A stretch of DNA of 64,000 nt from Triatoma infestans (Eukaryota; Arthropoda; Insecta; Hemiptera; Reduviidae). The stretch covers positions 186,001 through 250,000 of the forward strand of contig JAAEAF010000212.1 in assembly GCA_011037195.1 (NCBI GenBank), read 5' to 3'. The position numbers and the translations under genes are program-made. The notes under the pieces were generated by a model, which worked only from the letters and a program-made list of their open reading frames with translations, searched no databases and was not told the DNA's origin. Shown here piece after piece: positions 44,941-55,143 of the stretch. Within the stretch, counting starts at the first letter, position 1. The number at the start of each line of letters is the position of its first letter.

Positions 44941-45009
44941 TCCAATCAAATCCCAAGTGTTGGACTAGGCCTCAAATAACTGATATTCCCAGCTGTAAGA
45001 ACTTTCACT

Positions 45010-45460
45010 TTACTGTTGTTATTATTATTACGAGGAAGTATTGCGATCATGTGATCAAATTTTCAAAATTAAGTTTGCACCAGAAATACTGTTTTGAGGT
45101 CCCTTAATTACGAAAATAGTGTTTTTGGTCTGAATATCTCAAACTTGCAGGAAAACCACACTTGTTATTTCGTTTAGGTACCATTACCGTATCCGACACT
45201 TTAGTTTCTGATTGAAATCAATCGATCGTAATTGCGACTTTACTAAATTTTTTTTTTTTTTTTAATTTTTCGCGATTTTTTCAAAAAATGGCATCAGTTT
45301 CTTTAAAATATGCATATTACCTTCACAAAATAAAAACTGCTATTACTTTTGTTTGGAGCATTTTCTGTGAAATTGATTTTTCCAGATTTCTGAGGGTGCC
45401 GCAATATTAAACTTTCTTCTAAAATACTATTTCAATACAATGTACGGTATTACCATCTAT
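45010..45460 (-). repeat. Family A copy (reverse), left part
   Basis: It comprises a degraded hairpin 'ttacgaggaagtattgcg', 'ttgaggtcccttaat' and a module with 'ttcgcgattttttcaaaa'. It is split at 45460 by the insertion below and resumes at 46198-46260. Confidence 0.65.
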
Positions 45461-46197
45461 ATCAAATCAAATCAAATTTATTTGCTCTAAGTTTACAAAT
45501 GAGCCTGTTAAGCAAGGTGAGTTGCCTTTTCAAGCTGGACATAAACGCAATAAATACAATCGAATTCTAACTGCATTCCAAAATTATAACTAATTAACTA
45601 AAATAAATTCCTTGTAGCAAATTACACTAATTACAATTACAGAAATTATAATAGTAGTGATAATATTAATTTACATGATCGAAATGATTGAAGAAAAGGA
45701 AAGATGAAAATTGAGTAAATAATGAAAAGGAAACAAAAAGCAAAACAAACAAACAAAAAATGAAACTTACTACTAAATAAATAGAATTATTACTATAAGA
45801 GAAATTCATTCTAAAATAAGAGATAGAGAACAGAATATTAGTTATGAAATGAAAGTTACTAATGATATCAAAAATAAAAAAAATAATACATTTTAAACAA
45901 AGGAAATTCATAAAAATATAAACTGTACATAATGATTAATTAATTCGAGCTCGAATATATTCAACAATTAAATGAGGTGGTAAAAAGAAAAAAAAAACTG
46001 CTATCATTAGCTACAGCTTACTACACATGGAAATATAAGATAAACTGACACAAAGTACAAAAATAGAAATATTTTACAGTTACCTTTGATTTTACAAATT
46101 TTAAATAAATTCTCTCAATCTCAATGCCTTGGAAATATAAAAATATATATTTTTCAATTTACACACTGAATCAATTACTAATAACTTCTCTAATTTA
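45461..46197 (-). mobile_element. Retrotransposon 3' fragment, 737 bp, with 12-bp TSD
   Basis: ATTACCATCTAT lies at 45449-45460 and again at 46198-46209, immediately outside the insert. On the minus strand the insert ends AATAAATTTGATTTGATT..., a polyadenylation-like signal merging into a (TTGAT)n tail (45461-45482). This arrangement fits a 5'-truncated LINE, or a SINE with a LINE-type tail. No protein domain is readable in the 737 bp. Confidence 0.75.
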
Positions 46198-46209
46198 ATT
46201 ACCATCTAT

Positions 46210-47739
46210 GTAAGCGTTTTGGTCGACAAATTTTTGTCAAGTCAATGACGATGTTGTGTAAGTCCAGTTAATGAACAGTGTCAGTATGTATTATGTATTC
46301 ACCCCAGTTAATGAGGAGTGTTGACGATGATCCTCAAGTCCATTGCATGTTAGTTTAATCAAAGTGATTCTGAAATTCCCCTACTGTGAATCAAAGTGCA
46401 ATGATTAGATTTGTTTTGTTTTTAATAATTCAAGTTTTAGGCCATATTCTGATATGCTCGTAATATATTATTATTTTTTAATTTCATTAAAGTTTGTGAT
46501 TTTTTATTTTCGTCGATTTAAATTAATTAATTTTTATATGTAGTATCATTGTTTAATTTTAATTTTAATTATCATTGTTTTATATGAATAGTAATTCATA
46601 ACATTGATAATAGATTTTACGTTAATGGATTTTATAATGATTGCTTATTGATTAAAATTTAAATCTAGAGCTAAACGAGCAGGAATATAGCTTGCAGGAA
46701 TAAGGAGTTTTTACGCAATTTCGTGGGAAAGGAGCGATCGCAAAGGTTCTGGAAATGAGCTCATGTGAGATCACAGATATCCGTGATGTGCACATAAATA
46801 ATTTAAATTTTCGAAGTATTTTATACTTGAAGATTAAAGAATTCATTTGATTCTATTCATTTGAGTTGTAAACAAAACATAAGTTATAAAATAAATCAAT
46901 TATTTGCAAATTTATGGCTAACAGGTAAAGAGAGTGCTAACACTAAAGATTATTAATACTGAAGGGTTTTACCCAGTCTACTACCTGCCTAGGTATATGA
47001 ACTTAAACAGTCACTTCCAGTAAAGGGTTGGAAAGGTCATTTGTTGAATACAATTCGACTTGTCTGTGGGGTCGTTAGCTTAATTTCTTTGTCATGCGGC
47101 TGTCTTGAAGTTGATTGTTCAGGTGATTGGGAAAAACATCTGTACAGTGAAAGTGTCCACATTGTTCTGCTTTTTAAGCTAAAATTTCTTATAAATTGTT
47201 AAATCGATTGTATTTTGACCGCCTTTAAATTCTGAAACATGTGTTAAAGGAACAGTAAAATGAATAGTCCTATACATGAAAGAATTTGACCTGGAACATT
47301 AGGAGAAAGATTTGGGAAAATACAATAAACTTGTAAGGAATTTCCATCGTCATCTGGGGAAAAATAGATAGTTAAAATTAAGAAATAATATGAATTATTA
47401 TAAAATGTATGTATTATTTATAAAAATGTTTGAAGATATCTCTTCGCGATCTGTAAATAAAATTTAATGATTAAAATGTTTTAATAATTTGTTGAAATCG
47501 TTGTAGACCTGAAATGCATAAATGTTTATTGGATTGGAATTTATAAACAAAATTTATGTTATTCTAGCACATGAAGGATAAATTTTTGTTTGAAATTTTG
47601 AATTTTGAAAATTTTCCTTGGACTAGATAAGAATAAAATTCTCTTCTCCCAGCACCAGGAAATTTATTTAAAATTTTATTCTTTTTTGAGAAATGTGCTT
47701 TTTAGAAATTTTTATCTTTTCCTTGGCCGTAGATTCATG
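46210..47739. other. Unassigned sequence left of the gypsy element
   Basis: A few bases of family A continue to about 46260. Open frames at 46652-46846 (minus) and 47605-47841 (+) have no recognised domain. The expected 3' LTR and any post-pol region of the gypsy element should lie here, but I could not identify a match to the LTR at 50444-50736. Confidence 0.35.
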
Positions 47740-48303
47740 GCGTGCGATTTTGATTTACCTCTAATGTGGGCCTTTTGCAGCTTGCTGAGTGTACCAATTT
47801 TTTCTCATTGTTATTTAGGGTTATGGAAGCTGTGTGGTTAGGAAAAACTTTATAAATTTAGTAAGGGCCATGATATTTTTTCATGAATTTCCCCGTAGAT
47901 GCGAATGTTTTTAAATAAACGTGGTCACCTACGTTTAGTTTTTCTTTTGAAACATTTTTGTTGTAATACTTTTCCCTTGTTAACTTGGCTTTTTCATTAT
48001 TTAATTAGACCTATTTCCTAACTTGTATTTTGTCGTAGAGACATTTGATATGAATATTAAAATTTTCTAAGTTTTTCTCCTGATAATTCGGAAGCCAGGG
48101 AAATTGAAATTTGTTTCAAAAACAATTTCATGGGGAGTATAATTTGTCGAAACGTTTTTGGTGGAATTGTGGGCCGCTTTGACTAGTGGTATATATTTGT
48201 GCCAATTTTTATCAGGTTGCACATAGTGCGATAAATTGTTGGCAATGTCTCTATGCACACATTCTAGACGACCATTAGACGCGGATGATATGGCGTTGTG
48301 CAT
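47740..48303 (-). pseudogene. Gypsy integrase C-terminal part
   Basis: 48303-48067 encodes SNGRLECVHRD, holding the third catalytic residue (Glu) of the integrase DDE triad, and HNSTKNVSTNYTPHEIVF, typical of Ty3/gypsy integrase cores. In a shifted frame about 47950-47860 gives LNVGDHVYLKT and GKFMKKYHGPY, the conserved 'GPY' module that follows gypsy integrases. It is separated from the upstream integrase frame by a frameshift near 48290. Confidence 0.75.
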
Positions 48304-49093
48304 ATTTTTTAATTTTTAGTAGCTCACAGATTTGGAGTATAATTATGGATGTAAAGTTGGTACCCAGATCTGTAAGAAGATATTTAGGCGTTCTGTATCT
48401 GGTGAATATTGTTAACAATAATTTGTGCAATGGTTTCCGCTTTTTGGTTAGTGTTGTGGGAAAAATATCCAAATAGCGTGAATATTGACAAATTATCGTT
48501 AATATATATTTATATTGTTCACCTGTATCGCTGTTCACAGATGCACCCAGTGGTCCAACTACGTCAACGGAAATGGCTTGCCAGATATTTTTTGGCTCAC
48601 TGAATGTGGCTAAAGGTGGCTTATAGGCGTCTTTTGTTTTCCTTGTGGCACAGCTATAGCAGGTTTGAACGTATTTTTGTACATCATTTGAGATGTTTGG
48701 CCACGTGAATTGTGTTTTTATACGTTCATACGTTGTCTGCCTTCCATAATGTGTTGACAACGGATTGTCGTGATAAAGGCGTAGAACAGTATTACGCAAC
48801 CCCGACGGTACTAGAATGCAATTGTCCGAAACTGTAACTAAGAGGCCTTGATCATTGATTTTGTAATTTTTGGAATTTCTTAACTGCTGACATACTGGAT
48901 CGTCAGCTTGTTGGTGAGCAATCTCAAGTAAATCTAAAGTCGGATAATATTCATTATCAACTGTCTGGTCAGTACTGATACACCCTATATACCGGCTTAA
49001 AGCATCAGCATGCGCGATATTTTTTTCAGATCTATGCTCTATGTAGAAATCATATTCGCTTAATTTACGCTTAATTCGCTTAATCATATTCAT
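48275..49093 (-). pseudogene. Gypsy RNase H end and integrase core
   Basis: The frame of 272 codons begins with the end of the RNase H/tether region (YDFYIEHRSEKNIAHADALSR, residues 14-34). It continues with the HHCC zinc-binding domain (H108, H115, C145, C148) and the integrase core with two catalytic aspartates (D177 in ISVDVVGP, D242 in LLTDLGTNF). It lost the frame before the catalytic Glu. At its start three near-copies of TTAAGCG (49068-49090) and in-frame stops break the link to the reverse transcriptase frame. Confidence 0.85.
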
Positions 49094-50133
49094 CTATATA
49101 ATTTGGAATGAGGGTCTTTTAGATTTTTTAGCCACTGCAGAGCTGAGTCGTCCGTAATTATTTTAAAACTGTAGCCGTAAATTATTTGGCGATACTGTTT
49201 GCAGCTAAAGAGAATAGCTAACAATTCTCTCTCGGTGGTACAAAGTTTGGACTCGGTATCTGACAGTACTGTCGAAGAAAAAGCTATGGGACTCTCTTCA
49301 CCATTTATCCGTTGGCTCAAAATTGCTGAAATGCCCACGTTGCTTGCATCCGGGGTTAAAATAAATTCATATTGATAATTGGAGTATGCCAGAATGGGTG
49401 GAGAAATTAATTTTTGTTTTAGAATTTGAAATGCTGATGTGCATTGAGGAGACCACCATACAAACTTAATATTTTTCTTTGTTAAATCAGTTAAGGGCTT
49501 GGCTATTTCTGCAAAATTATATATAAATTTGCGGTAAAAACCTACAAATCTTAGAAATGCCTTAACATCTTTTGATTTTTTCAAAATCGGATAGTTTTCT
49601 ACTGCTTTTAATTTGTCATAATCTGGAGAAATGCCTTTGTTGCTCAATGTACAGCCCAAATATTTGCATTCCTCTTTGAAGAAGGAGCATTTACATAGAT
49701 TGCCCTGCTGTAATTTTGTGAGAATTTTTAGTGTGGATGTTAATTGTTCATGAAATGTTTTGCCGTGAAAAATTAATATATCGTCAATGAATGTATGGCA
49801 TATGTCACCCATGTACCCTGTTAACAGTTTGTCCATTTGTCTTTGGTAACAGGAAGAAGCATTCTTTAATCCGAATGGAAGAGTAAGGAATTTGTATGTA
49901 CCGAATTGTGTGATGAATGTACTTTTGTCTTGTGATGATTTGTCAAGTCTAATGGAATGAAATGCGTTTGATATGTCGAGTGTTGTGAAGTATGTTGTGT
50001 CGTGTAATGTGGATAAAATGTATTGAATGTCTGGAAGAGGATAAATTTCAGATGTGGTGATTGCGTATAATTTACGCAGATTAACCACGTACCTGTACTG
50101 TTTGCGTAACTGGGTTATGTCGTTTGGACTCAC
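49090..50133 (-). pseudogene. Gypsy reverse transcriptase and RNase H
   Basis: The 347-codon frame starts inside the reverse transcriptase (RYVVNLRKLYAIT) with no N-terminal part. Catalytic Asp is D53 (TTLDISNAF); LPFGLKNA is at 85-92; the active site is FIDD (115-118) where gypsy elements normally have Y(V/I/L)DD. The thumb has FVGFYRKFI, and RNase H has D262 (LTPDASNVG), E303 and D328. Preceding sequence to about 50260 is readable as protein but has a stop at 50137, so the start codon is not meaningful. Confidence 0.85.
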
Positions 50134-50443
50134 TCAGCTGTCAATTGTGTAGCTAGTCATATTGTTAATTTTCGATAAGCGTTCTTTTAGTACTATTAAA
50201 TTACCGCCTTTTGGGAGATTGTGTTGTTTTAGTATGTTGTTGATGATATCGGCTCTTTTCTTAAAAAGAAAAAAAGTCGATAAAGTACAAATGGAAATAA
50301 ATTTAAGAATAAATATTAAAATTAGAAATGAATGTAAGATTAAATTAAAAAATTAGTAAATATGTAAAATTGAAAAAAAGTGACTTACCTTTTTCCTCGA
50401 AAATGTTGAAGCTGAAACGGGATTCGAAAAGCGCTGCCACCAA

Positions 50444-50736
50444 TATAATGGATGAGTTGGATGGAGAGAATTGGTTTGGTTTGATGAGTTAACAAGAGTT
50501 GATTAACACTGTAATATAATGATGATTTTCACTGACTGCCTGGACTTAACACTAAAGATGGTAGATTTAAAGTGGAAGGGGTAATGACACGTTGTGACTG
50601 GTGAACTATCTTCTGAACTGATTTGAACTATATATCCTCTGTGCCCCGTCGCTGTATTTTATAGTTTCTCCACTCCAGACCGAGAGAGTGCCTGGCATTT
50701 TGTTTCTCTTTCTCTGCTCTCTTGGTTGCTGTTACA
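50444..50736 (-). repeat. 5' LTR of the gypsy element
   Basis: On the minus strand it starts TGTAACAGCAACC at 50736. A TATA-like CTATAAAATA lies at about 50653-50663. It ends in front of the PBS, roughly 290 bp in all. The inner boundary (50444-50448) is inferred from the PBS, because the terminal CA appears mutated. Confidence 0.7.
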
Positions 50737-50785
50737 AGCTTTCATCGCAAATACACGTTTGAGGTCCCCTGAGCCCGAAAAAAGA

Positions 50786-51221
50786 CGTTAAGATAACATT
50801 AACGAAACTGGTTGCAAAAAAAGAAATATACCTATGGTCGAAAACACCGAAGTAGGCAATGTTAGTTTTCTTAGGATTAAGGCAACATCCGTCCTCTCAA
50901 CTGTATAAATATTTTATTTTATTTGTGCTTCCTTTCATTTCTTCGATGTGTGCAAAATATTGAAGAAATACCTCAAATATCTATTATCAGAAGTACAAAT
51001 AAATAATGTAGTAAATAATTCAATTTGGGGCTTCTTAAACAAAAATAAAAAAAATAAAAACATATAAATACATAGGACCTACCATCTATTTAATTTCACA
51101 GTTTCAGACATCCTGATCTTGGGCGAATGCTGAAACGGTCGATGGCAACAAAATGAAGCAGGCTATCATGGAAAATATCTCTGATGCTTTCATGCTCTGC
51201 AGAACGAAACATGTTTCAATG
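50786..51221 (+). mobile_element. PLE-type 3' segment, copy 2
   Basis: It parallels 44500-44940 over its length with small indels. It ends CATCCTGATCTTGGGCGAATG, TGAAACGGTCGATGG, GAAGCAGGCTATCATGG and GCTCTGCAGAACG. The stem II of the hammerhead-like motif is degraded here (GGGCGAATGCT). Confidence 0.65.
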
Positions 51222-51357
51222 ACGAAAAATCGCAAAGAAGTTCAAGATGACATGCCTAGTCTAGGGATCACCATGGGATCACCGACTGTAAGTTATCTAT
51301 TAAAATTTCTCTACCGGAAGTAACATTTTACTGAGTGGATTTTTTTTTACTTTCTTG

Positions 51358-52590
51358 TGATTGGCTTGCCTGCCAACACAGCCACGGCAATGCTGTATGC
51401 CCCAAGGCGTCACCGAGGGCTTGGGTTGCTTCGTTGCATCTGGGAAGCACCCTTGCAGCAGTGGTCTATGGCTCAGAAGTTGGCCAAAGTTGACGATTCT
51501 ATTTTCCAGTCTACCTTCGCCTATAGCCACGAGGTTATGGAATGTGCGGATAGGCTGGGCCTGAACAATGTCAATGTCGAGGAAGCCCAAAATTTAAGAA
51601 GGATAAGGCAACAGTTAAGAGAAAAGGCCTTTGATGAGTGGGCAAGTTGCAAATGGCAAGGCTACGGTGTCCAGCATTATAGAGACACTACGTATGGGAA
51701 TAAATTTGTCTGTGAAAAACAATTATTGTCTGGATCTGAGTGGACGAATGCACTGAAGCTGAGCTTTAATTATGCTCCACTCCGCGGTGTGCCAGGCGTC
51801 GGCAATCAGGCGATGCGAGATGTTGGGCTCCTCTGCCGCAAATGCGGAAGAGAGACCGAAACTCCAGCCCATGTGCTGGGAAAATGCCCGAACAACATGC
51901 TCCTTGTCACTCGCCGACACCACAATGTCAAACGTAGGGTCATCGAGTTATTAAAGGAAAAAGGATATGCATGCTATGAGGAAGTCTACTGTGTTGACAC
52001 AGACGGCGCCTCAAGATACGCAGATATAGTAGCGTTCGATAAAGACAGTCCATCTGCGTTAGTTGTCGACCCTACGGTTAGGTATGAAGCAACGATCCAA
52101 ACCAGGCCAAGCGGATTAATGAAGAAAAGAGAGCGGCTTATGAGAAGTGCGTTAACTTTCTCCAAGAAAAGTTCCTACAGGAATTTGGAGAAAGGAACTT
52201 TGCAGTTCACCGTTTATGGTTCGGCTCTCGGGGGGCAATCCCAGTGGCTACTGCTGAATTTTTTGATAATGTCGGCATTGCCAAAGGGAATTTGACCCGG
52301 CTGGCGGAGCAAATTATCTTGGATTCCTTGGGAATCCTCCATAATCACATCTACAGTCATTGAAAAATAGTATTATTTAAGGCCCTACGTATTGAGTTTA
52401 TTTATGTATGTTTCATTCTTATTTCGCTTATTCTTTACGCTATTTACTTTAGTTTGCAATTTTTGTGTCCTTTGGACTTGAGATTGTGTCATGAAGATAG
52501 ATTAGTAATCTGTGTTTTGTATAGCAACTCAATGAAATTGAGCAGCCACATCGACTTGGTTTGTCGCTGTAATCTCTCTAAATTGTTACC
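51358..52590 (+). mobile_element. R2-group LINE, 5'-truncated
   Basis: It holds the C-terminal part of an R2-type polymerase followed by a 3' untranslated region of about 225 bp that ends where family A resumes (about 52591). It is truncated at the 5' side inside the protein. No clear TSD was found; part of family A is missing at the site. Confidence 0.75.
51360..52363 (+). pseudogene. R2-like protein: CCHC motif and restriction-like endonuclease
   Basis: The open frame covers 51357-52295; about the first residue is from family A. A zinc motif C160-x2-C163-x8-H172-x4-C177 (LCRKCGRETETPAHVLGKC) is followed by RHHNV and by RYADIVAF (D223) and VVDPTVRYE (D238, E244). This is the order of the PD-(D/E)XK restriction-like endonuclease of R2, NeSL and CRE-group LINEs. 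Near 52105 a frameshift occurs. The true C-terminus is in the next frame (NEEKRAAYEKCVNFLQEKF ... ILHNHIYSH) and stops at 52363. It is dead because of the truncation and frameshift, although unusually little decayed. Confidence 0.85.
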
Positions 52591-52700
52591 AAAATTTTGA
52601 GTTTGAAAAACCTCGGTTGCTCGAAAGTGCGTTTTTACTGAACAGTTTCTTTAGTTTTCTGCGATATTGTTCGCAACAGTGACATATTCCATTAAATTTG

Positions 52701-53149
52701 CTTTACTAACTGTAGAACAAAGACCTATTGCTATTGTTTGTAACTTTTGAACTTGGAGATTTTTTTATTCAAAGTTTAATTACACTAACAGAATTATAAT
52801 ATGGTGGTGGTGATGGTGGGGATATATATCGCTTCTCCGCCCATAGTTTATGCAGTACGTACTTGAATATGATGTCCAGAAGACAGGAAGGACCTCGTTG
52901 AAATATGTATTACTAATTTATTCATGATTCGCTTCCTTCTTTAACATCACAATTTACCCAAAAATCAATTTTTCCGGAAAAATTTGTGTTTTAAATAAAA
53001 TTGAAACAGAGCTTTTTTCCAATTAGTAAAAAAAAAATCTGGGAAACTTATTCTGCAAACTCGCATTTTAACTTCACCGATCTTTGAACTTGGAATTCTA
53101 AAATTGCTTTTTAATATGACTTAGGCGCAATAGCATTTAGGCTTTCTCA
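52701..53149 (+). repeat. Family A pieces (forward), diverged
   Basis: It comprises 'aatcaatttttccggaaaa', 'attctgcaaactcgcattt' and 'ttgaacttggaattcta' in module order. A 43-base segment at 52899-52941 recurs at 53826-53868. Confidence 0.4.
52899..52941 (+). repeat. 43-bp direct repeat, copy 1 (partner 53826-53868)
   Basis: Both copies run from 'tgaaatatgtattac' to 'gcttccttctt' and differ at one base (t/a after 'catga'). Confidence 0.85.
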
Positions 53150-53683
53150 TGGGGCTGGAACTCTTTTGAACGATTAGCGATCAATCCCCCCCCCCCCTCA
53201 AGAGCTCAGACATAAGCAGAAAATCAAGAGGGCACTGCTCTAGAGAATTCATGTTTCTAGAATGAGATAGAACTAAAGACATTTCGAGGGCAGTTACGAT
53301 CGCAAAAGATGTGAGACTTACAAAACAAAAGCAGTAGCAAAAGCAGCCTTTAAACAGCTGACAGGTTTGCTCAAGGTCCGTCTGTAGGCACAGAATTATC
53401 AGGAAGAACTGGGCGTAGAATGCGATGGTATCTGGAGATAATATAGTGATAAGGATGAGAAGAGGAAAATCTATCATATAGAGAAAGTTTGAAAAACCCC
53501 CCTACAGGGGTACTGGAAAAGATCATAGTAATGAAACGGTGCTTTAGAAGAGAGAGCAACTTTCCCTCCCCAAAACTCTCCAAAAATCAATTTTCCTTGA
53601 AAAAAATGTAAAAATGAAAAACCTTTATGTAATATAGTGCGAAGCTAAAAGGAAATGCCAAGTTCGATCTTCACCAAACAGAC

Positions 53684-53717
<34 letters not shown>

Positions 53718-53825
53718 CAATATGAGAAAGTAAAACAAAATCTCGATGCTTTTTAGTACTCTATACGATTTTTTTTTCCCAAACTGATACAGCAATTACA
53801 TCATAATCTATATTGATTTTCAAAG
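53150..53825 (+). pseudogene. Possible LINE fragment and family A scraps
   Basis: 53150-53420 parallels 54395-54520 ('catggggctggaa', 'gattagcgatcaatcc', 'ctcagacataagcag'). The latter leads into a LINE C-terminal block, so this may be a sister fragment. A C-run lies at 53187-53196 and a (CA)n tract at about 53687-53716, followed by 'atatgagaaagtaaa', a family A end. Confidence 0.35.
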
Positions 53826-54390
53826 TGAAATATGTATTACTAATTTATTCATGAATCGCTTCCTTCTTATAGAACGCTTTTCTTTAAAAAAAAAAATAAA
53901 AGAAAATATATAATAGAATCGATTGTAATTTAAATATTTTAAGGAAAACAGAAGAGCAAGAGCCCGTTATATCCCTTTTATATTCTGCTTGTAATTGCTG
54001 AATTATAGTGCATCTGTTTTTAAATAAAAATTAGATCTATACAATTTTAAATTCAAATTAACATTTATAAAAGAATATCATTTGATAAAAAATTAAAGAT
54101 AAAAATGTCACTACATTATAGTTTATATGAGTTGCACGAATTTTATATAAAGTGGATACTTCAGAGTTCCTTGGAACAGCAATCTCCGTAATGCAACTTC
54201 CCCCATAACTCACGAAATAAAGGAAATTTGAAAATTCTGCCTATATGTTTATATTAGGCGCAAATATTAACAATATATTGGTCTGAATAGTTATATCAAA
54301 TCAAATCTAATCGACAATCAAACATCGATAAGTAATAATAAAATTATCCTTCTTTGAGTGCCAGGGCATTACCAGGACGCTCGGACCAGA
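53826..54390. other. 43-bp direct repeat copy 2, then unassigned sequence
   Basis: Positions 53826-53868 match 52899-52941. The rest is A+T-rich with no recognised feature. A short 'aaatcaaatctaatc' at 54299 resembles the tail at 45461. Confidence 0.45.
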
Positions 54391-54394
54391 TATA

Positions 54395-54660
54395 TTTTAA
54401 GAAACGTGTTCCATGGGGCCGGAATCCTTTTGTGGATAAGCGATCAGTCCTTTCCAATCATAGCTCAGAAGTTTGTAGGAAGTAATGAGAACACTGAACT
54501 TGTGCAGGATAGTGCTTGCTAAGACTTTTTTGGACAGGTATGACCTATCAATGTCGGGAATCCGAAGATGGAGGGCAAAAGCCCAAGATAGAGATGGCTG
54601 GCACAAACTTGTGGATGAGGCTTGGGTCCGCTAGGACTGTTGAGCTGATGAAATAATAAT
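54395..54660 (+). pseudogene. LINE C-terminal fragment with (TAA)n tail
   Basis: A + strand frame near 54560-54630 encodes IRRWRAKAQDRDGWHKLVDEAW, the same C-terminal block as WKAAAQIIDGWWKLIEEAGTH at 11320-11388. It is followed by 'gttgagctgatga' and (AAT)n at 54644-54658, a microsatellite-type LINE tail. Upstream, 54405-54530, the frame is broken. Confidence 0.6.
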
Positions 54661-54990
54661 AATAATGACCTGGAAAGATGTGAGGCTGGCTTCATTTTAA
54701 ACAAAAATAGGCTTCGTATGCTGGCAGGTTTCTTAAAGGGCATTTTTTTTTGCTTAGGGTCTGAAAAAAACTGGGCTGGATTTAGAGACTCTAATCCTTC
54801 TGATAGGGATACTATCGTCTAGAAAAGATTTAGAAGTCAGGTTACCTACGAGATATCGGAAGAACAGATATCCTTCCTAGAGTATTCCCAGGTCTGAACT
54901 TTTTTTTTTTTACAGAATAGACTTAGAAGGGGTGCTGTAGAGGTCTCATCTCTGCACCATTAAGGGACACAATTTCAAAGTCTAGGGGTC
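54661..54990. other. Unassigned sequence
   Basis: A T-run lies at 54900-54912. Nothing recognised. Confidence 0.4.
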
Positions 54991-55070
54991 AGGGCCGGTT
55001 CTAGATATTTGGCTGCCCCTATCCACTAAATAGAATAAAAATCATGAATATACTACGAAAATAAAATTTT
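54991..55070 (+). mobile_element. hAT-type terminus
   Basis: CAGGGCCGGTTCTAGATATT followed by GGCTGCCCC at 54991-55018 resembles hAT terminal inverted repeats and the CAGCGCCGGCTC sequence at 26467. No partner terminus and no transposase are visible. Confidence 0.4.
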
Positions 55071-55082
55071 TATTATGTAACA

Positions 55083-55135
55083 ATAAATCTATTGTGAAAC
55101 ACTCACATGACTTTCTCTTACTCCAATTTACATAG
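55083..55135 (+). repeat. Family A 5' start piece (forward)
   Basis: It comprises 'aataaatctattgtgaaac', 'actcacatgactttctctta' and 'ctccaatttac'. Only the first ~50 bp precede the foldback element. Confidence 0.65.
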
Positions 55136-55143
55136 TCTCTAGT

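Larger units (their letters stand above)
47740..50736 (-). mobile_element. Ty3/gypsy LTR retrotransposon, defective
   Basis: It reads right to left: 5' LTR (50736-50444), primer-binding-site-like TGGTGGCAGCG (50442-50432), then reverse transcriptase, RNase H and integrase in the Ty3/gypsy order. Only about 300 bp separate the PBS from the reverse transcriptase, so gag and protease are deleted. No 3' LTR was found. Frameshifts and stops occur in pol. The element lies against a reverse family A copy whose sequence resumes at 50737. Confidence 0.85.
50737..52700 (-). repeat. Heavily nested family A copy (reverse)
   Basis: Three pieces in order belong to one reverse copy: 50737-50785 ('catcgcaaatacacg', 'gaggtcccctgag'), 51222-51357 ('gacgaaaaatcgcaaag', 'catgggatcac', 'accggaagtaacatttt') and about 52592-52700 ('ttttgagtttgaaaaacc', 'cgaaagtgcgttttta', 'actgaacagttt'). 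Between them sit a PLE-type segment and the R2-like LINE, and its left side is cut by the gypsy LTR. Confidence 0.75.

Noticed and set aside
45666..45911. 81-codon minus-strand ORF rich in Phe and Ile
   Set aside because: It falls in the A+T-rich non-coding insert bounded by a TSD, with no domain.
46652..47330. Possible env-like region downstream of the gypsy pol
   Set aside because: No signal peptide, membrane segment or family motif could be recognised; the frames are broken and could be chance.
53181..53583. 98- and 70-codon minus-strand ORFs
   Set aside because: They are antisense to a LINE-like fragment that parallels 54395-54520.
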